DNA from: Actinomycetota bacterium
GTDB taxonomy: Bacteria > Actinomycetota > Acidimicrobiia > Acidimicrobiales > Ilumatobacteraceae
Direction: 5' to 3'
NCBI GenBank assembly: GCA_009702045.1
Contig: WLIV01000011.1
Span: forward strand, 1 to 64,000
Length of the DNA: 64,000 bases
Within the stretch, counting starts at the first letter, position 1; every line of letters starts with the position of its first letter. Both the position numbers and the translations under genes were made by a program. Positions 1-9,020 of the stretch are shown here, piece by piece. The notes below the pieces were generated by a model, which was not told where the DNA came from, ran no database searches, and was given only the letters and a program-made list of their open reading frames with translations.

Positions 1-58
1 ACGCAACAAGGTTGGACGACAACCGAGCGTGGTGACTTGTGGCACCGGGCACACCATC

Positions 59-505
59 TCAGCACGCGTATGAATCGAGCTTTGGCACCGTACGGTCGTA
101 CGCCGACACTGTGCCAGCGAGGTTGACCGCTGTCCTGGTGGCGAACTCCTCGCTACCGGTCTCAGTGCTCACGCAGGTGACCGTTGCGGTGGTGACGGTG
201 ACGGCCTTGTTGGCGCTCACTGTCACGGCGATTGACTTCACCGGGATTTCGACGACCTTGAGGTCTTCGGCGGTGCCGTCGAGCTCGACGACGCCGATGA
301 GGACTGCGACCGAACCGGCCATCGTGCACAGCACGGTCGCGGTTGCTTTGAGGGTGGTGCCCTTCAACGTCGGGGCAACGGCGGTCACGGTGCACCTGTT
401 CTTGCCAGCGGTAACGTTCTGTGCTGCGTCTGCCTCAGTGGTGACGCCGAGAGTGAAGGCCACGAGACCAGCGATCGCTACACCTCGTGGAAGTTGGTAG
501 TTCAC
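59..505 (-). CDS. Small secreted cysteine-pair protein, copy A
   Basis: I do not recognise a named family. The protein is about 148 residues from a GTG start at 505, chosen because a GAGAGGGGGG ribosome site sits just upstream; an in-frame ATG at 520 would lie inside that site. A signal peptide is visible (hydrophobic AIAGLVAFTLGV, cleavage near EADAAQ). The mature part is rich in Thr, Val and Ala with alternating beta-type patterns and four cysteines, suggesting two disulphides in a small extracellular beta-sandwich. The C-terminal tail ending DSYAC is identical to that of copy B at 614-1048. It is probably exported. The function is unknown. Confidence 0.75.
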   Translation of the reverse strand: MNYQLPRGVAIAGLVAFTLGVTTEADAAQNVTAGKNRCTVTAVAPTLKGTTLKATATVLCTMAGSVAVLIGVVELDGTAEDLKVVEIPVKSIAVTVSANKAVTVTTATVTCVSTETGSEEFATRTAVNLAGTVSAYDRTVPKLDSYAC

Positions 506-535
506 TGTCCCCCCTCTCATGTTGAGCTAGACAGA

Positions 536-564
536 AGTATCACACATTGTTCGCTACGCAACAA
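536..564 (-). promoter_or_regulatory. Sigma70-type promoter for copy A
   Basis: On the minus strand TTGTTG (564-559) and GATACT (541-536) are separated by exactly 17 bp, with TG upstream of the -10 as in extended -10 promoters. Transcription would start near 529, leaving a leader of about 24 nt with the G-rich ribosome site. The -35 lies inside the duplicated flank, and an identical TTGTTG occurs at 9-4. Confidence 0.6.
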
Positions 565-613
565 GGTTGGACGACAACCGAGCGTGGTGACTTGTGGCAC
601 CGGGCACAGCAAC

Positions 614-1048
614 TCAGCATGCGTATGAATCGAGCTTTGGCACCGTACGGTCGTACGCCGACACCGTGCCAGCGATGTTCACTGCCGCCTTCGTGGCGAA
701 CTCCTCGTTACCGGTCTCAGTGCTCACGCAGGTGACCGTTGCGGTGGTGATGGTGGCCAGTTTGTTGGCACTCACTGCCACGGCGATCGACTTCACCGGG
801 ATTTCGACCTTGAGGTCTTCGACGGTGCCGTCGAGTTCAACGACGCCCACCAGCACTGCGACCGAACTCGCCGACGTGCACAGCACAGTGGCGGTTGCGG
901 TGAGCAGAGTGCCCTTCAACGTCGGGGCGATAGCGGTCACCGTGCACTTGTTCGTGCCGGCGGTGACCGATGTGGAGGCATGAGCGACCCCGGGAATGGT
1001 GACCACGACCAAGGCAGCGGCGACGAAGGCGTTGCGGATGCGACTCAT
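614..1048 (-). CDS. Small secreted cysteine-pair protein, copy B
   Basis: This 144-residue paralogue of the gene at 59-505 has a clearer signal peptide (MSRIRNAF, then AAALVVVTIPGVAHAS, cleavage after AHA). The four cysteines and the beta-strand-like Val/Thr repeats match copy A. The last 18 residues are identical, while the signal sequences are unrelated in detail. A TATGCT box at 1063-1058 lies only about 10 bp from the ATG, so the transcript may be leaderless. The function is unknown; an extracellular or surface role is inferred from the signal peptide only. Confidence 0.8.
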   Translation of the reverse strand: MSRIRNAFVAAALVVVTIPGVAHASTSVTAGTNKCTVTAIAPTLKGTLLTATATVLCTSASSVAVLVGVVELDGTVEDLKVEIPVKSIAVAVSANKLATITTATVTCVSTETGNEEFATKAAVNIAGTVSAYDRTVPKLDSYAC

Positions 1049-1132
1049 TGCCCACGCAGCATAGCAGCATGAACGCTCGGTGTCGCCGCCTGTGGTGAGT
1101 TGCGCAAAGTCTTGACGAAGAGAACCATTCCG

Positions 1133-2701
1133 TCACTTTGTGTGGTGATCGAGCAGCGAAAGGAACTGTTCGAGATCGAACGGCTTGGAGATGAACCGGT
1201 CGGCACCCAGTTCCTGAGCACGCTGCGTGGCCTGCTCAGTGGCGTCAGCGCTGAGGATGAACACGGGGGTCGCGGCGAGATCGGGGTTGCTGCGGATCGA
1301 GCGCAGGACATCGAACCCCGAGCCATCGGGAAGGTTCAGGTCGAGCAACACCAGCGCCGGTCGGATACTGGAAGCCGCCGCGATGCCGCCAGCGACTGTG
1401 GGTTCGACGTGCAGCCTTCGCCCCGGCAACAACGAAACGATGCTTTCCAACAACGAGGCATTCAGCGGTTCGTCCTCGACGTACAGCACGGTGCGAACGT
1501 TCTCGCCGGCTTCCTGATGCGCGGGGAGGGCGTCGGGCGGGGCCGGCTCGGGGTCGGGTCGCTGTGCCGGTGGCAGATCGACGGTGAACGTGGTGCCCTG
1601 CCCCGGAACGCTCTCCAGCGAGATCGTGCCGTGCATCGCTCGCACGTAGGCGTCGACGATCGCGAGGCCGAGGCCAGTGCCGTGCATACCTTCGGCATTG
1701 TCGAGGCGTTCGAACGGTTGGAAGATCGCGCGCTGGTGGCGAAGCGTGATTCCGGGCCCCTGGTCGGCGACAGTGCATTCAACTCTGCCGCTCACAGCGG
1801 ACGCGCTCACTGTGACGACGTTGCCCGAGCCGCCGTACTTCACTGCGTTGGAGAGTAGGTTCACCAGCACGCCGACGAGTTTGCGGTGGTCGGCAATGAC
1901 CCAGAGATCGGGCACGTTGCGGTCGATGTGCACCTGCTGCTGCTGGGCGACGCCGGCAACCAAGGAGACGGCTTCGGCGACGGCATCGGCCACTGCCACC
2001 GCTTGGAGGCGAGCCTCGATCGTCGCCGAGTCCGCGCGCGCGTAGTCGAGCAAGTCCTGGACCAGGCCGTCCATATGAGTGCTGGCCGCCAGAATGTTGT
2101 TCACCCGGTCGAGGTCGCGAGGCGGTAGGGAACTCGTTCGCAAGAGCTGCGCGAAGCCGGCGATCGTGTTCAGCGGAGTGCGCAACTCGTGCGCCACCCA
2201 CGACATCAGGCGCGTGCGGCGTCGGAGCGATTCCTCGGCATCGTGCAATGCAACTGTGTTGTCAGCCGCATCCGCCGTGAGTTCGGTGATGTCGGACATG
2301 GCAGCGACGGATGCGAACACGACCCCGTCACGTCGCAGCGGGCTGGCGTGGACGCGAACGACGACGAGTTCGCCGTCGGTTCGTCGCAGCCGGGCGACGT
2401 AGTCGTCGCTGGCGCCGCGGTGTCGGGTTGCGATCTGTTCCAACAGCAAGGCGTGGTCGTGCTCGAAGAAGTATTCCAGCACCGAACCGTCGATCATCGC
2501 CTCGGGCGTCGTCTGCAAGAGATCCGCCATCCGCTGGTTGGCGTACAGGGTGATGCCATCGAGGTCGATGACCCACACACCCTGGTGGAGCACGCGTACG
2601 AGGTCGGCGAAATCGATATCTCCACTGCGTGCTGCCGTGCCGCGCTGATCGGCGTCGTCTATCACTGAGTCAAGGGTAGTCGTCCTGGCAACCCCTCGCA
2701 T
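1133..2701 (-). CDS. PAS hybrid sensor histidine kinase with C-terminal receiver
   Basis: A cytoplasmic sensor kinase of 522 residues. In order: a PAS domain (about 30-140), a HisKA dimerisation helix with H-box SWVAHELRTPLN (His171), a complete HATPase (N-box LVNLLSNAVKYG, G1 DQGPGI, G2 GTGLGLAI) and a receiver domain (about 402-522) with acidic pair EDE and phospho-acceptor Asp454 in LLDLNLPDG, plus the conserved Lys of ISKPF. No membrane segment is seen, so the PAS domain probably senses a cytoplasmic signal. The start is taken at ATG 2701; a longer frame to 2749 would overlap the divergent kinase, and GTG 2665 is an alternative. No DNA-binding regulator is encoded alongside. Confidence 0.9.
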   Translation of the reverse strand: MRGVARTTTLDSVIDDADQRGTAARSGDIDFADLVRVLHQGVWVIDLDGITLYANQRMADLLQTTPEAMIDGSVLEYFFEHDHALLLEQIATRHRGASDDYVARLRRTDGELVVVRVHASPLRRDGVVFASVAAMSDITELTADAADNTVALHDAEESLRRRTRLMSWVAHELRTPLNTIAGFAQLLRTSSLPPRDLDRVNNILAASTHMDGLVQDLLDYARADSATIEARLQAVAVADAVAEAVSLVAGVAQQQQVHIDRNVPDLWVIADHRKLVGVLVNLLSNAVKYGGSGNVVTVSASAVSGRVECTVADQGPGITLRHQRAIFQPFERLDNAEGMHGTGLGLAIVDAYVRAMHGTISLESVPGQGTTFTVDLPPAQRPDPEPAPPDALPAHQEAGENVRTVLYVEDEPLNASLLESIVSLLPGRRLHVEPTVAGGIAAASSIRPALVLLDLNLPDGSGFDVLRSIRSNPDLAATPVFILSADATEQATQRAQELGADRFISKPFDLEQFLSLLDHHTK

Positions 2702-2729
2702 TTCCGGCGGCGGGTGGAGGTCTATCCTG

Positions 2730-4580
2730 ATGTCGATGAGCAGCCTCACGCCAGACGCGTCGTCAAGCCCGGCAACGGCTGCCGGGGCCGATCACGCGAT
2801 GGCGCTGCTCACGACATCGGGTCTGCAACTGTTGATCGACAGCGAGTCGATGGCGCAGGCCGTGTACCTCTACCGACCACTGTTCGACGAGACTGGCGAT
2901 CGGATCATTGACCTCGAGATCGTTCTGGTGAACGACGCGGCGCGTGGGGTGCCACTGGCAGATCACATCGTCGCAGGAACGCTGGCTTCAGAGGTCTATG
3001 TCGACTACGAACTGGCGGTCAACGCAGCCGACCTTGTGTGGCGCGGTGAGCGCCCGCTCGCATATCAGATCGAACGGCGCGGGATGCAAGACGGTCGGCA
3101 GCTTGTGGTGCGCTACGAGGTTGCCACGTTCCGCGTCGGCGAGTTCATCGGGCAGGTCTCCACCGACCACACGTCGTCGTCGCAGCTCGAGGCCGCTGAT
3201 ACGCGTTTTCGGCTGATGGCTGATGCCAGTTCGGACGGTCTGCTGTTGCTCAACATCGATCCGGTGACCGACGAAATCCTCGTGTCCTACGCGAACCCGA
3301 CCGCGCTGAGCTTCAATCCGTTGCTGAAGGTTGGTGCTGCGGCTCCTGCGCCGCTGGAGGATTTCATCCGTCCGGCGGTCGCTGAGTTGGAATTCGGGGT
3401 TCCCGTGCGGCGCATCGTGAACCGCGATGTTCTAGCTCGAACGATCTCTGTGGAGGTCACGTTCACGCTGGTCGACGTCGGCCAGGTGATGCTGTCCGGG
3501 CGTGAACTCACTTCCGAGGATCTCGTTCGCGCCGAGCTCGAGCGCAGCGACCGTGTGCTGCAGGCGATCGGAAATGGCTCGTTCGGCACGATCGCAGTGT
3601 TCGAGCCCGCGTTCGACGGTGACGAGCTGCTCGACCTGCAGCTGCTGTGGGTGGCCGCGGGGAATGGGCAGCACCTCACCGGTGGTCCACTCGACATGCA
3701 GGCGGTGTTGGCGCACGCGGATCTGCTGCAGCTGGCGCGAGGAATGCTGGACGCTGGAGAGAAGAAGCGAACCGGTTGGGTGTCGGTCACCACGGGGAGT
3801 GGTGAGGAACGCAGCGTGGAGTTCGCATTGGTGGTTGCTGGCGACCGTTTCGTGCTCGAGTTCCTCGAGCGCACGGAGGAGCTGGCGGTGCGCACCGCGC
3901 TCACCATGGTGACGGCGACCGCTGAGGCTCACCGTTCGTTCCTGTCGCGCGTCAGTCACGAACTGCGTTCGCCATTGAACGTGATCCATGGCTACAGCCA
4001 ACTCCTCGGGCGATCGCGTCTGCCTGGCGTAGCCAATGATCACGTTGACCACATCGAACGCGGCGTAGAACGAATGGTGCAGATCGTGGACGACCTGCTG
4101 CTGCTCGGACAGCTCGACCAGGGGCTCCTGCGCCTCGATGAACAGATGATCGACCTGAACGACATCAGCGCCGAGATTCTGGTGACGGCATCCGAACAGC
4201 CGTGGTGTGTGCCCGGCTGTCTCGTTCCGCTGTCGTCGCCGCGCAACGCAACGGTGCGTACCGACCGTGCTCGTCTGGCAGCGGTCGCGCTCCTCTTGGC
4301 CGAGGCGTCGATACATGCCGACGACGTTGCACAGATCGAGATCGGGCCATTCGTTCGTGGCACTCGCGCCGGTTTGCAACTGGTGGTCGCAGCTGGTGCA
4401 GCGATGATTGATGAGGTCTGGTACCCCTTCGTCGGTAGTCACACGATCCCCGGGGTGGGGATGGGCCTCGCCGTGGCGCGTGGCCTGGCAAACGCGCTCG
4501 GGGTCACTGTCGAGGTGCGACCGTTCATGGGCGCTGCTGATCGTCTGTCGCTGGTGATGATGCTCAACCCCGTCACCTGA
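2730..4580 (+). CDS. PAS sensor kinase-like protein with degenerate ATPase (probable pseudokinase)
   Basis: A 616-residue soluble protein. PAS-like regions occupy about 25-390, followed by a HisKA helix with RVSHELRSPLN (His410). The C-terminal domain occupies the HATPase position, but the N-box Asn is replaced (LLLAEASIH) and the DxGxG box is absent (VAAGAAMIDEVWYPF); only a G2-like GVGMGLAVARGLA remains. ATP binding is therefore doubtful, while dimerisation and phosphoryl acceptance are possible. A GGTGGAGG ribosome site precedes ATG 2730. It is divergent from the hybrid kinase at 1133-2701 with only 28 bp between starts, so the two probably work together. The missing boxes are seen directly; the pseudokinase role is inferred. 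Confidence 0.85.
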   Translation: MSMSSLTPDASSSPATAAGADHAMALLTTSGLQLLIDSESMAQAVYLYRPLFDETGDRIIDLEIVLVNDAARGVPLADHIVAGTLASEVYVDYELAVNAADLVWRGERPLAYQIERRGMQDGRQLVVRYEVATFRVGEFIGQVSTDHTSSSQLEAADTRFRLMADASSDGLLLLNIDPVTDEILVSYANPTALSFNPLLKVGAAAPAPLEDFIRPAVAELEFGVPVRRIVNRDVLARTISVEVTFTLVDVGQVMLSGRELTSEDLVRAELERSDRVLQAIGNGSFGTIAVFEPAFDGDELLDLQLLWVAAGNGQHLTGGPLDMQAVLAHADLLQLARGMLDAGEKKRTGWVSVTTGSGEERSVEFALVVAGDRFVLEFLERTEELAVRTALTMVTATAEAHRSFLSRVSHELRSPLNVIHGYSQLLGRSRLPGVANDHVDHIERGVERMVQIVDDLLLLGQLDQGLLRLDEQMIDLNDISAEILVTASEQPWCVPGCLVPLSSPRNATVRTDRARLAAVALLLAEASIHADDVAQIEIGPFVRGTRAGLQLVVAAGAAMIDEVWYPFVGSHTIPGVGMGLAVARGLANALGVTVEVRPFMGAADRLSLVMMLNPVT

Positions 4581-4612
4581 TCGGCGCAGGCACCGGGGCT
4601 AAGTTCGACAGC

Positions 4613-5131
4613 GTGACAGAACTGGATCGCATCTGGAATGGCTGGCGTTCGCAGTACGTGAATGAATCGGGAGCGCGAATGCCTCACGATGCCGGCAGCG
4701 TGTTCACTCGCATTCTCGCCTCAGGAGTGTCCGATGTGGAGGCCAACATCGTGCATCGCGGTGTGTCGGTCTTTGCGATACTGAACGCCTTCCCGTACAC
4801 ATCGGGGCACCTGATGGTGCTGCCGTATCGCGAGGTCGGCGCGTTGGAAGCGCTTACCGACGATGAGAGCGCCGAACTGTGGCCGATGGTGACGGATGCG
4901 GTTCGTGCTGTGAAGGCGGCCTATGCACCCGGCGGTGTGAACGTTGGTATCAACCTCGGCAAGGCGGCCGGGGGCAGTATCAGCGAGCATCTGCACGTGC
5001 ATGTCGTACCCCGCTGGCAGGGTGACGGCAACTTCATGACGGCAATCGCTGAAGCGCGCACACTGCCCGAACCGTTGTCGTACTCCGCTGCCAAGTTGCG
5101 CGACGCATGGCCCCGTAGCGGGCAAGACTGA
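4613..5131 (+). CDS. HIT family hydrolase, AP4A phosphorylase-like
   Basis: The 172-residue protein has the histidine triad SEHLHVHVVPRW near residue 125, followed by GDGNFM. That extension resembles the mycobacterial AP4A phosphorylase group (Rv2613c type) more than plain HIT hydrolases. The family cleaves or phosphorolyses dinucleoside polyphosphates through a His-AMP intermediate, using the second triad histidine. The start is GTG 4613; no better start was found. It lies 32 bp after the pseudokinase gene and 4 bp before the quinone reductase gene, on the same strand. Confidence 0.88.
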   Translation: MTELDRIWNGWRSQYVNESGARMPHDAGSVFTRILASGVSDVEANIVHRGVSVFAILNAFPYTSGHLMVLPYREVGALEALTDDESAELWPMVTDAVRAVKAAYAPGGVNVGINLGKAAGGSISEHLHVHVVPRWQGDGNFMTAIAEARTLPEPLSYSAAKLRDAWPRSGQD

Positions 5132-5135
5132 GCGT

Positions 5136-6113
5136 ATGCGCGCCGTCGTCCTGCACTCCCATGGTGGTCCCGAGGTCCTCACGATCGAGGAAGTCGCCGA
5201 CCCGATCGCCGGTCCCGACGAAGTCGTGGTGCGTATCGCCGCGACTGCGCTGAATCGCGCCGACCTGTTGCAGCGGATGGGTGCGTACCCCGACCCTCGC
5301 GGCCTATCGCCGGAGATCCCCGGTCTCGAGTTCGCGGGCACGGTGGAGTCGGTCGGTCAACGAGCGCGGATGTGGAAGGTCGGCGACCGGGTGATGGGGA
5401 TCGAGGCGGGCGGCGGGTACGCCCAGCGCATTGCTACCCATGAACGGCAACTGCTGGCGGTGCCGGCGGGTATCGATCTCGTCGATGCCGCCGCCATTCC
5501 GGAAGTGTTCCTCACTGCGTGGGATGCACTGGTGCTACAGGGTGGTCTCACCAGCGGTCGTTGGGCGCTCGTACATGCCGGCGCCAGCGGCGTCGGTACG
5601 GCCGCGATCCAGATCGCGAAGGCCATCGGTGCCCGCGTCGCGGTGACGGTGTCGGCGGGGAAGGCCGCGCTGTGTCATGAGCTGGGCGCCGACCTCGTAC
5701 TTCAACGCTCGCCGCACACCTGGTTGGCCGACGCTGTGGCCGCAGTGCCGGCCGGGTTCGACGTGGTGCTCGATGTGATCGGCGGCGATGAGGTCGATCG
5801 CAACCTGCAGGCAGTCGCGGCGAAGGGCACCATCGTCCAGGTCGGCTTGATGGGCGGCGGTCGCACCTCCGTCAATGTCGGGTTGCTGCTGGCCAAGCGT
5901 GCCCATTGGGTGGGCACGACCTTACGTACTCGTCCGATCGAGGAGAAGGTGACAGTCACCCGCCAGTTCGCCGCCGAGATGCTGCCCTTGTTCGACAGCG
6001 GTGCCCTTCGCCCGGTGATCGACCGACGGTTTCCGCTTGATCAGATCGGTGAGGCCCACCGCGTGATGGAGAGCAACGCCAACGCAGGGAAGATCGTCGT
6101 CACCGTACCGTGA
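5136..6113 (+). CDS. NAD(P)H:quinone oxidoreductase, zinc-free MDR family (PIG3-like)
   Basis: The 325-residue protein has the medium-chain dehydrogenase/reductase layout: an N-terminal GroES-like domain (ALNRADLLQRMG and PEIPGLEFAG) and a Rossmann domain with VHAGASGVGTAAIQIAKAIG near 150. The Cys/His zinc ligands of alcohol dehydrogenases are absent, as in quinone oxidoreductases. The PYPDPRG-like segment and ALNRADL resemble the PIG3/TP53I3 group. It probably reduces quinones with NADPH. It starts 4 bp after the HIT gene and its 3' end overlaps the convergent molybdopterin gene by 14 bp. Confidence 0.88.
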   Translation: MRAVVLHSHGGPEVLTIEEVADPIAGPDEVVVRIAATALNRADLLQRMGAYPDPRGLSPEIPGLEFAGTVESVGQRARMWKVGDRVMGIEAGGGYAQRIATHERQLLAVPAGIDLVDAAAIPEVFLTAWDALVLQGGLTSGRWALVHAGASGVGTAAIQIAKAIGARVAVTVSAGKAALCHELGADLVLQRSPHTWLADAVAAVPAGFDVVLDVIGGDEVDRNLQAVAAKGTIVQVGLMGGGRTSVNVGLLLAKRAHWVGTTLRTRPIEEKVTVTRQFAAEMLPLFDSGALRPVIDRRFPLDQIGEAHRVMESNANAGKIVVTVP

Positions 6114-7617
6114 CGTGAATCGTGTGGTAACCGGTGGCTCCGTCAGGTGCCGGGTCGGCGTGCTCGGCGGTCTGGGTGGCTCCGGTCTTGTCGGTCGCGC
6201 GCACCATGATCTCGTGGTCGCCCGGTGTTGCATCCCACTCGATCATCCACTGACGCCATGAGTCGTCGGTGATGTCGCTGCCGAGGTCGGCAACTCGCCA
6301 CTCGCCGTCATCGACGCGCACCTCTACCTTCTCGATGCCTCGGTGTTGGGCCCAGGCGACGCCGGCGATCGGCTGACGAACGGCAGCCAGATCGTTCCCC
6401 ACGCGCGGGACGTCGATGCGCGACTCAGTCTTCACGGGCGCTTCCTTCGACCATCCACGCGGCACCCAGTAGCCCTGCGGTTTCCATGTGGTGAGTTCGA
6501 TCTTCGACAGCCACTTCGTCGCGCTGACGTAGCCGTACAGTCCCGGCACCACCAGACGTGCCGGGTAACCGTGTTCGAGCGGCAGCGTCTGGCCGTTCAT
6601 ACCGAGCGCGATCATCGCATCGCGCCCGTCAACGGCAACCTTCACCGGGAACCCGCAGGTCCACCCGTCGAGGCTGGTGCTGTACACCTGCTGTGCCTCG
6701 GCCTGCACCCCCGCCTGCTGCAACAGGTCGGCCAACAGCACGCCACGCCACACGGCATTGCCGATGTACTCCCCGCCGACTTCATTGCTGACACAGCACA
6801 GCGTGACGATCCGCTCAAGCTGTGGGAGCGCCAACAACTCGGCGTAGCTGAACGACAGTTCGTGGTCCACCATGCCGGTGATGGTGAGCTTCCACGAGTC
6901 CACATCGATGCGCGGAAACGACAGCGCAGTGTCGATGCGATAGAAGTCGGCGTTGGCGGTGATGTACGGCGTGGCATTGAAGAGCTCTGCGCCGTGCACG
7001 TCGATCCCAGGGTCGGTCAGCTCAGGCAACGGCAGCGCAGCGTCATTGCGAATGGCGCTGACCCGACGGCGTTCGACCACTTGGCCGATGCTGCCGGCAG
7101 TCAGTGCTCCTGCGGCAGTGGCCCCGCCGGCGATGAGAAAGCGACGGCGATCCCAGCCCAACGGTGCCCGCGACTCGTGCGGGTACTCGAGTGCGGGTGG
7201 TCGTTGGCGGACAAGTCGGTAGCACACGGCAGCGCCGATGATCGCGCCGATGATGCTGGGCGTCGCCGCGCCGGCGGACTCGGCCGGCCGGTGCGCGGCA
7301 GCGAATGCACCGATCACTCCGAATGCACCGATACCGACCGCTCCAGCGACGGGACGCTTGGCCGATGCCAGGCCAAGTCCCAGCGCGGCGAGCGCCAGGA
7401 TGGCGATGATGCCGATGCGCAACGCCATCTTGTCGTCGGTGCCGAACGTGCGGATCGCCTGCTCCTTCACCCATCGCGGAGCGCGATCGATGACCTCGCT
7501 GCCGACTGCGTCGATGGGGGAGACGACCTTGGTGATGGCTGCGAGCAGCATGCCGATGCCGACGGCCAAGCCGCCTGCCAGAAGTCCTGCTAGGGAGGCT
7601 GTACGTCGGGGGATCAC
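6100..7617 (-). CDS. Membrane-fused sulfite oxidase-type molybdopterin oxidoreductase
   Basis: A 505-residue protein from GTG 7617. The first 135 residues hold four hydrophobic segments (about 9-28, 67-86, 90-108, 118-136). A Tat-like stretch WDRRRFLIAGG (155-165) follows, then the SUOX molybdopterin domain (about 215-400) with the likely Mo-ligand Cys at 274 or 275 in VTLCCVSNEVGG, and a C-terminal Mo-co dimerisation domain (RPIAGVAWAQHRGIEKVEVRVD). The catalytic part should lie outside the membrane. The substrate cannot be read from the sequence. It stands 9 bp downstream of gltA on the same strand, so it may be cotranscribed. MobA at 46446 would serve only bis-MGD enzymes, so the two are not necessarily linked. 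Confidence 0.88.
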   Translation of the reverse strand: MIPRRTASLAGLLAGGLAVGIGMLLAAITKVVSPIDAVGSEVIDRAPRWVKEQAIRTFGTDDKMALRIGIIAILALAALGLGLASAKRPVAGAVGIGAFGVIGAFAAAHRPAESAGAATPSIIGAIIGAAVCYRLVRQRPPALEYPHESRAPLGWDRRRFLIAGGATAAGALTAGSIGQVVERRRVSAIRNDAALPLPELTDPGIDVHGAELFNATPYITANADFYRIDTALSFPRIDVDSWKLTITGMVDHELSFSYAELLALPQLERIVTLCCVSNEVGGEYIGNAVWRGVLLADLLQQAGVQAEAQQVYSTSLDGWTCGFPVKVAVDGRDAMIALGMNGQTLPLEHGYPARLVVPGLYGYVSATKWLSKIELTTWKPQGYWVPRGWSKEAPVKTESRIDVPRVGNDLAAVRQPIAGVAWAQHRGIEKVEVRVDDGEWRVADLGSDITDDSWRQWMIEWDATPGDHEIMVRATDKTGATQTAEHADPAPDGATGYHTIHVTVR

Positions 7618-7626
7618 CCCGCCAAA

Positions 7627-8895
<1,269 letters not shown>

Positions 8896-8961
8896 GTTGT
8901 TCCCTTCGGCGACACGCGGATACGAAATAGGGGCTTTCTCCCCCGACCTTTGAGACTAGCG

Positions 8962-8980
8962 GTGGCTCTCGCGGAGCCAC
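8962..8980 (-). terminator. Hairpin between the carboxyltransferase gene and gltA
   Basis: GTGGCTC and GAGCCAC form a perfect 7-bp stem with a 5-nt loop, 41 bp after the stop of the upstream minus-strand gene and just before the presumed gltA promoter. There is no U-tract, so terminator activity is only suggested by position. Confidence 0.35.
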
Positions 8981-9020
8981 GCAATCCAGGTGTCGGTTCT
9001 CTCAGCCGTGTGAGCGCTGA

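Larger units (their letters stand above)
1..1048. repeat. Tandem duplication with a 555-bp unit offset
   Basis: Bases 1-53 match 556-608 exactly, and the two genes at 59-505 and 614-1048 are paralogues whose stop codons are exactly 555 bp apart. The match is strongest over the 3' flank and the last third of each gene and weaker toward the N-terminal coding parts. This fits a fairly recent duplication or later gene conversion. The left copy runs off the window edge, so more copies may lie outside. Confidence 0.9.
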
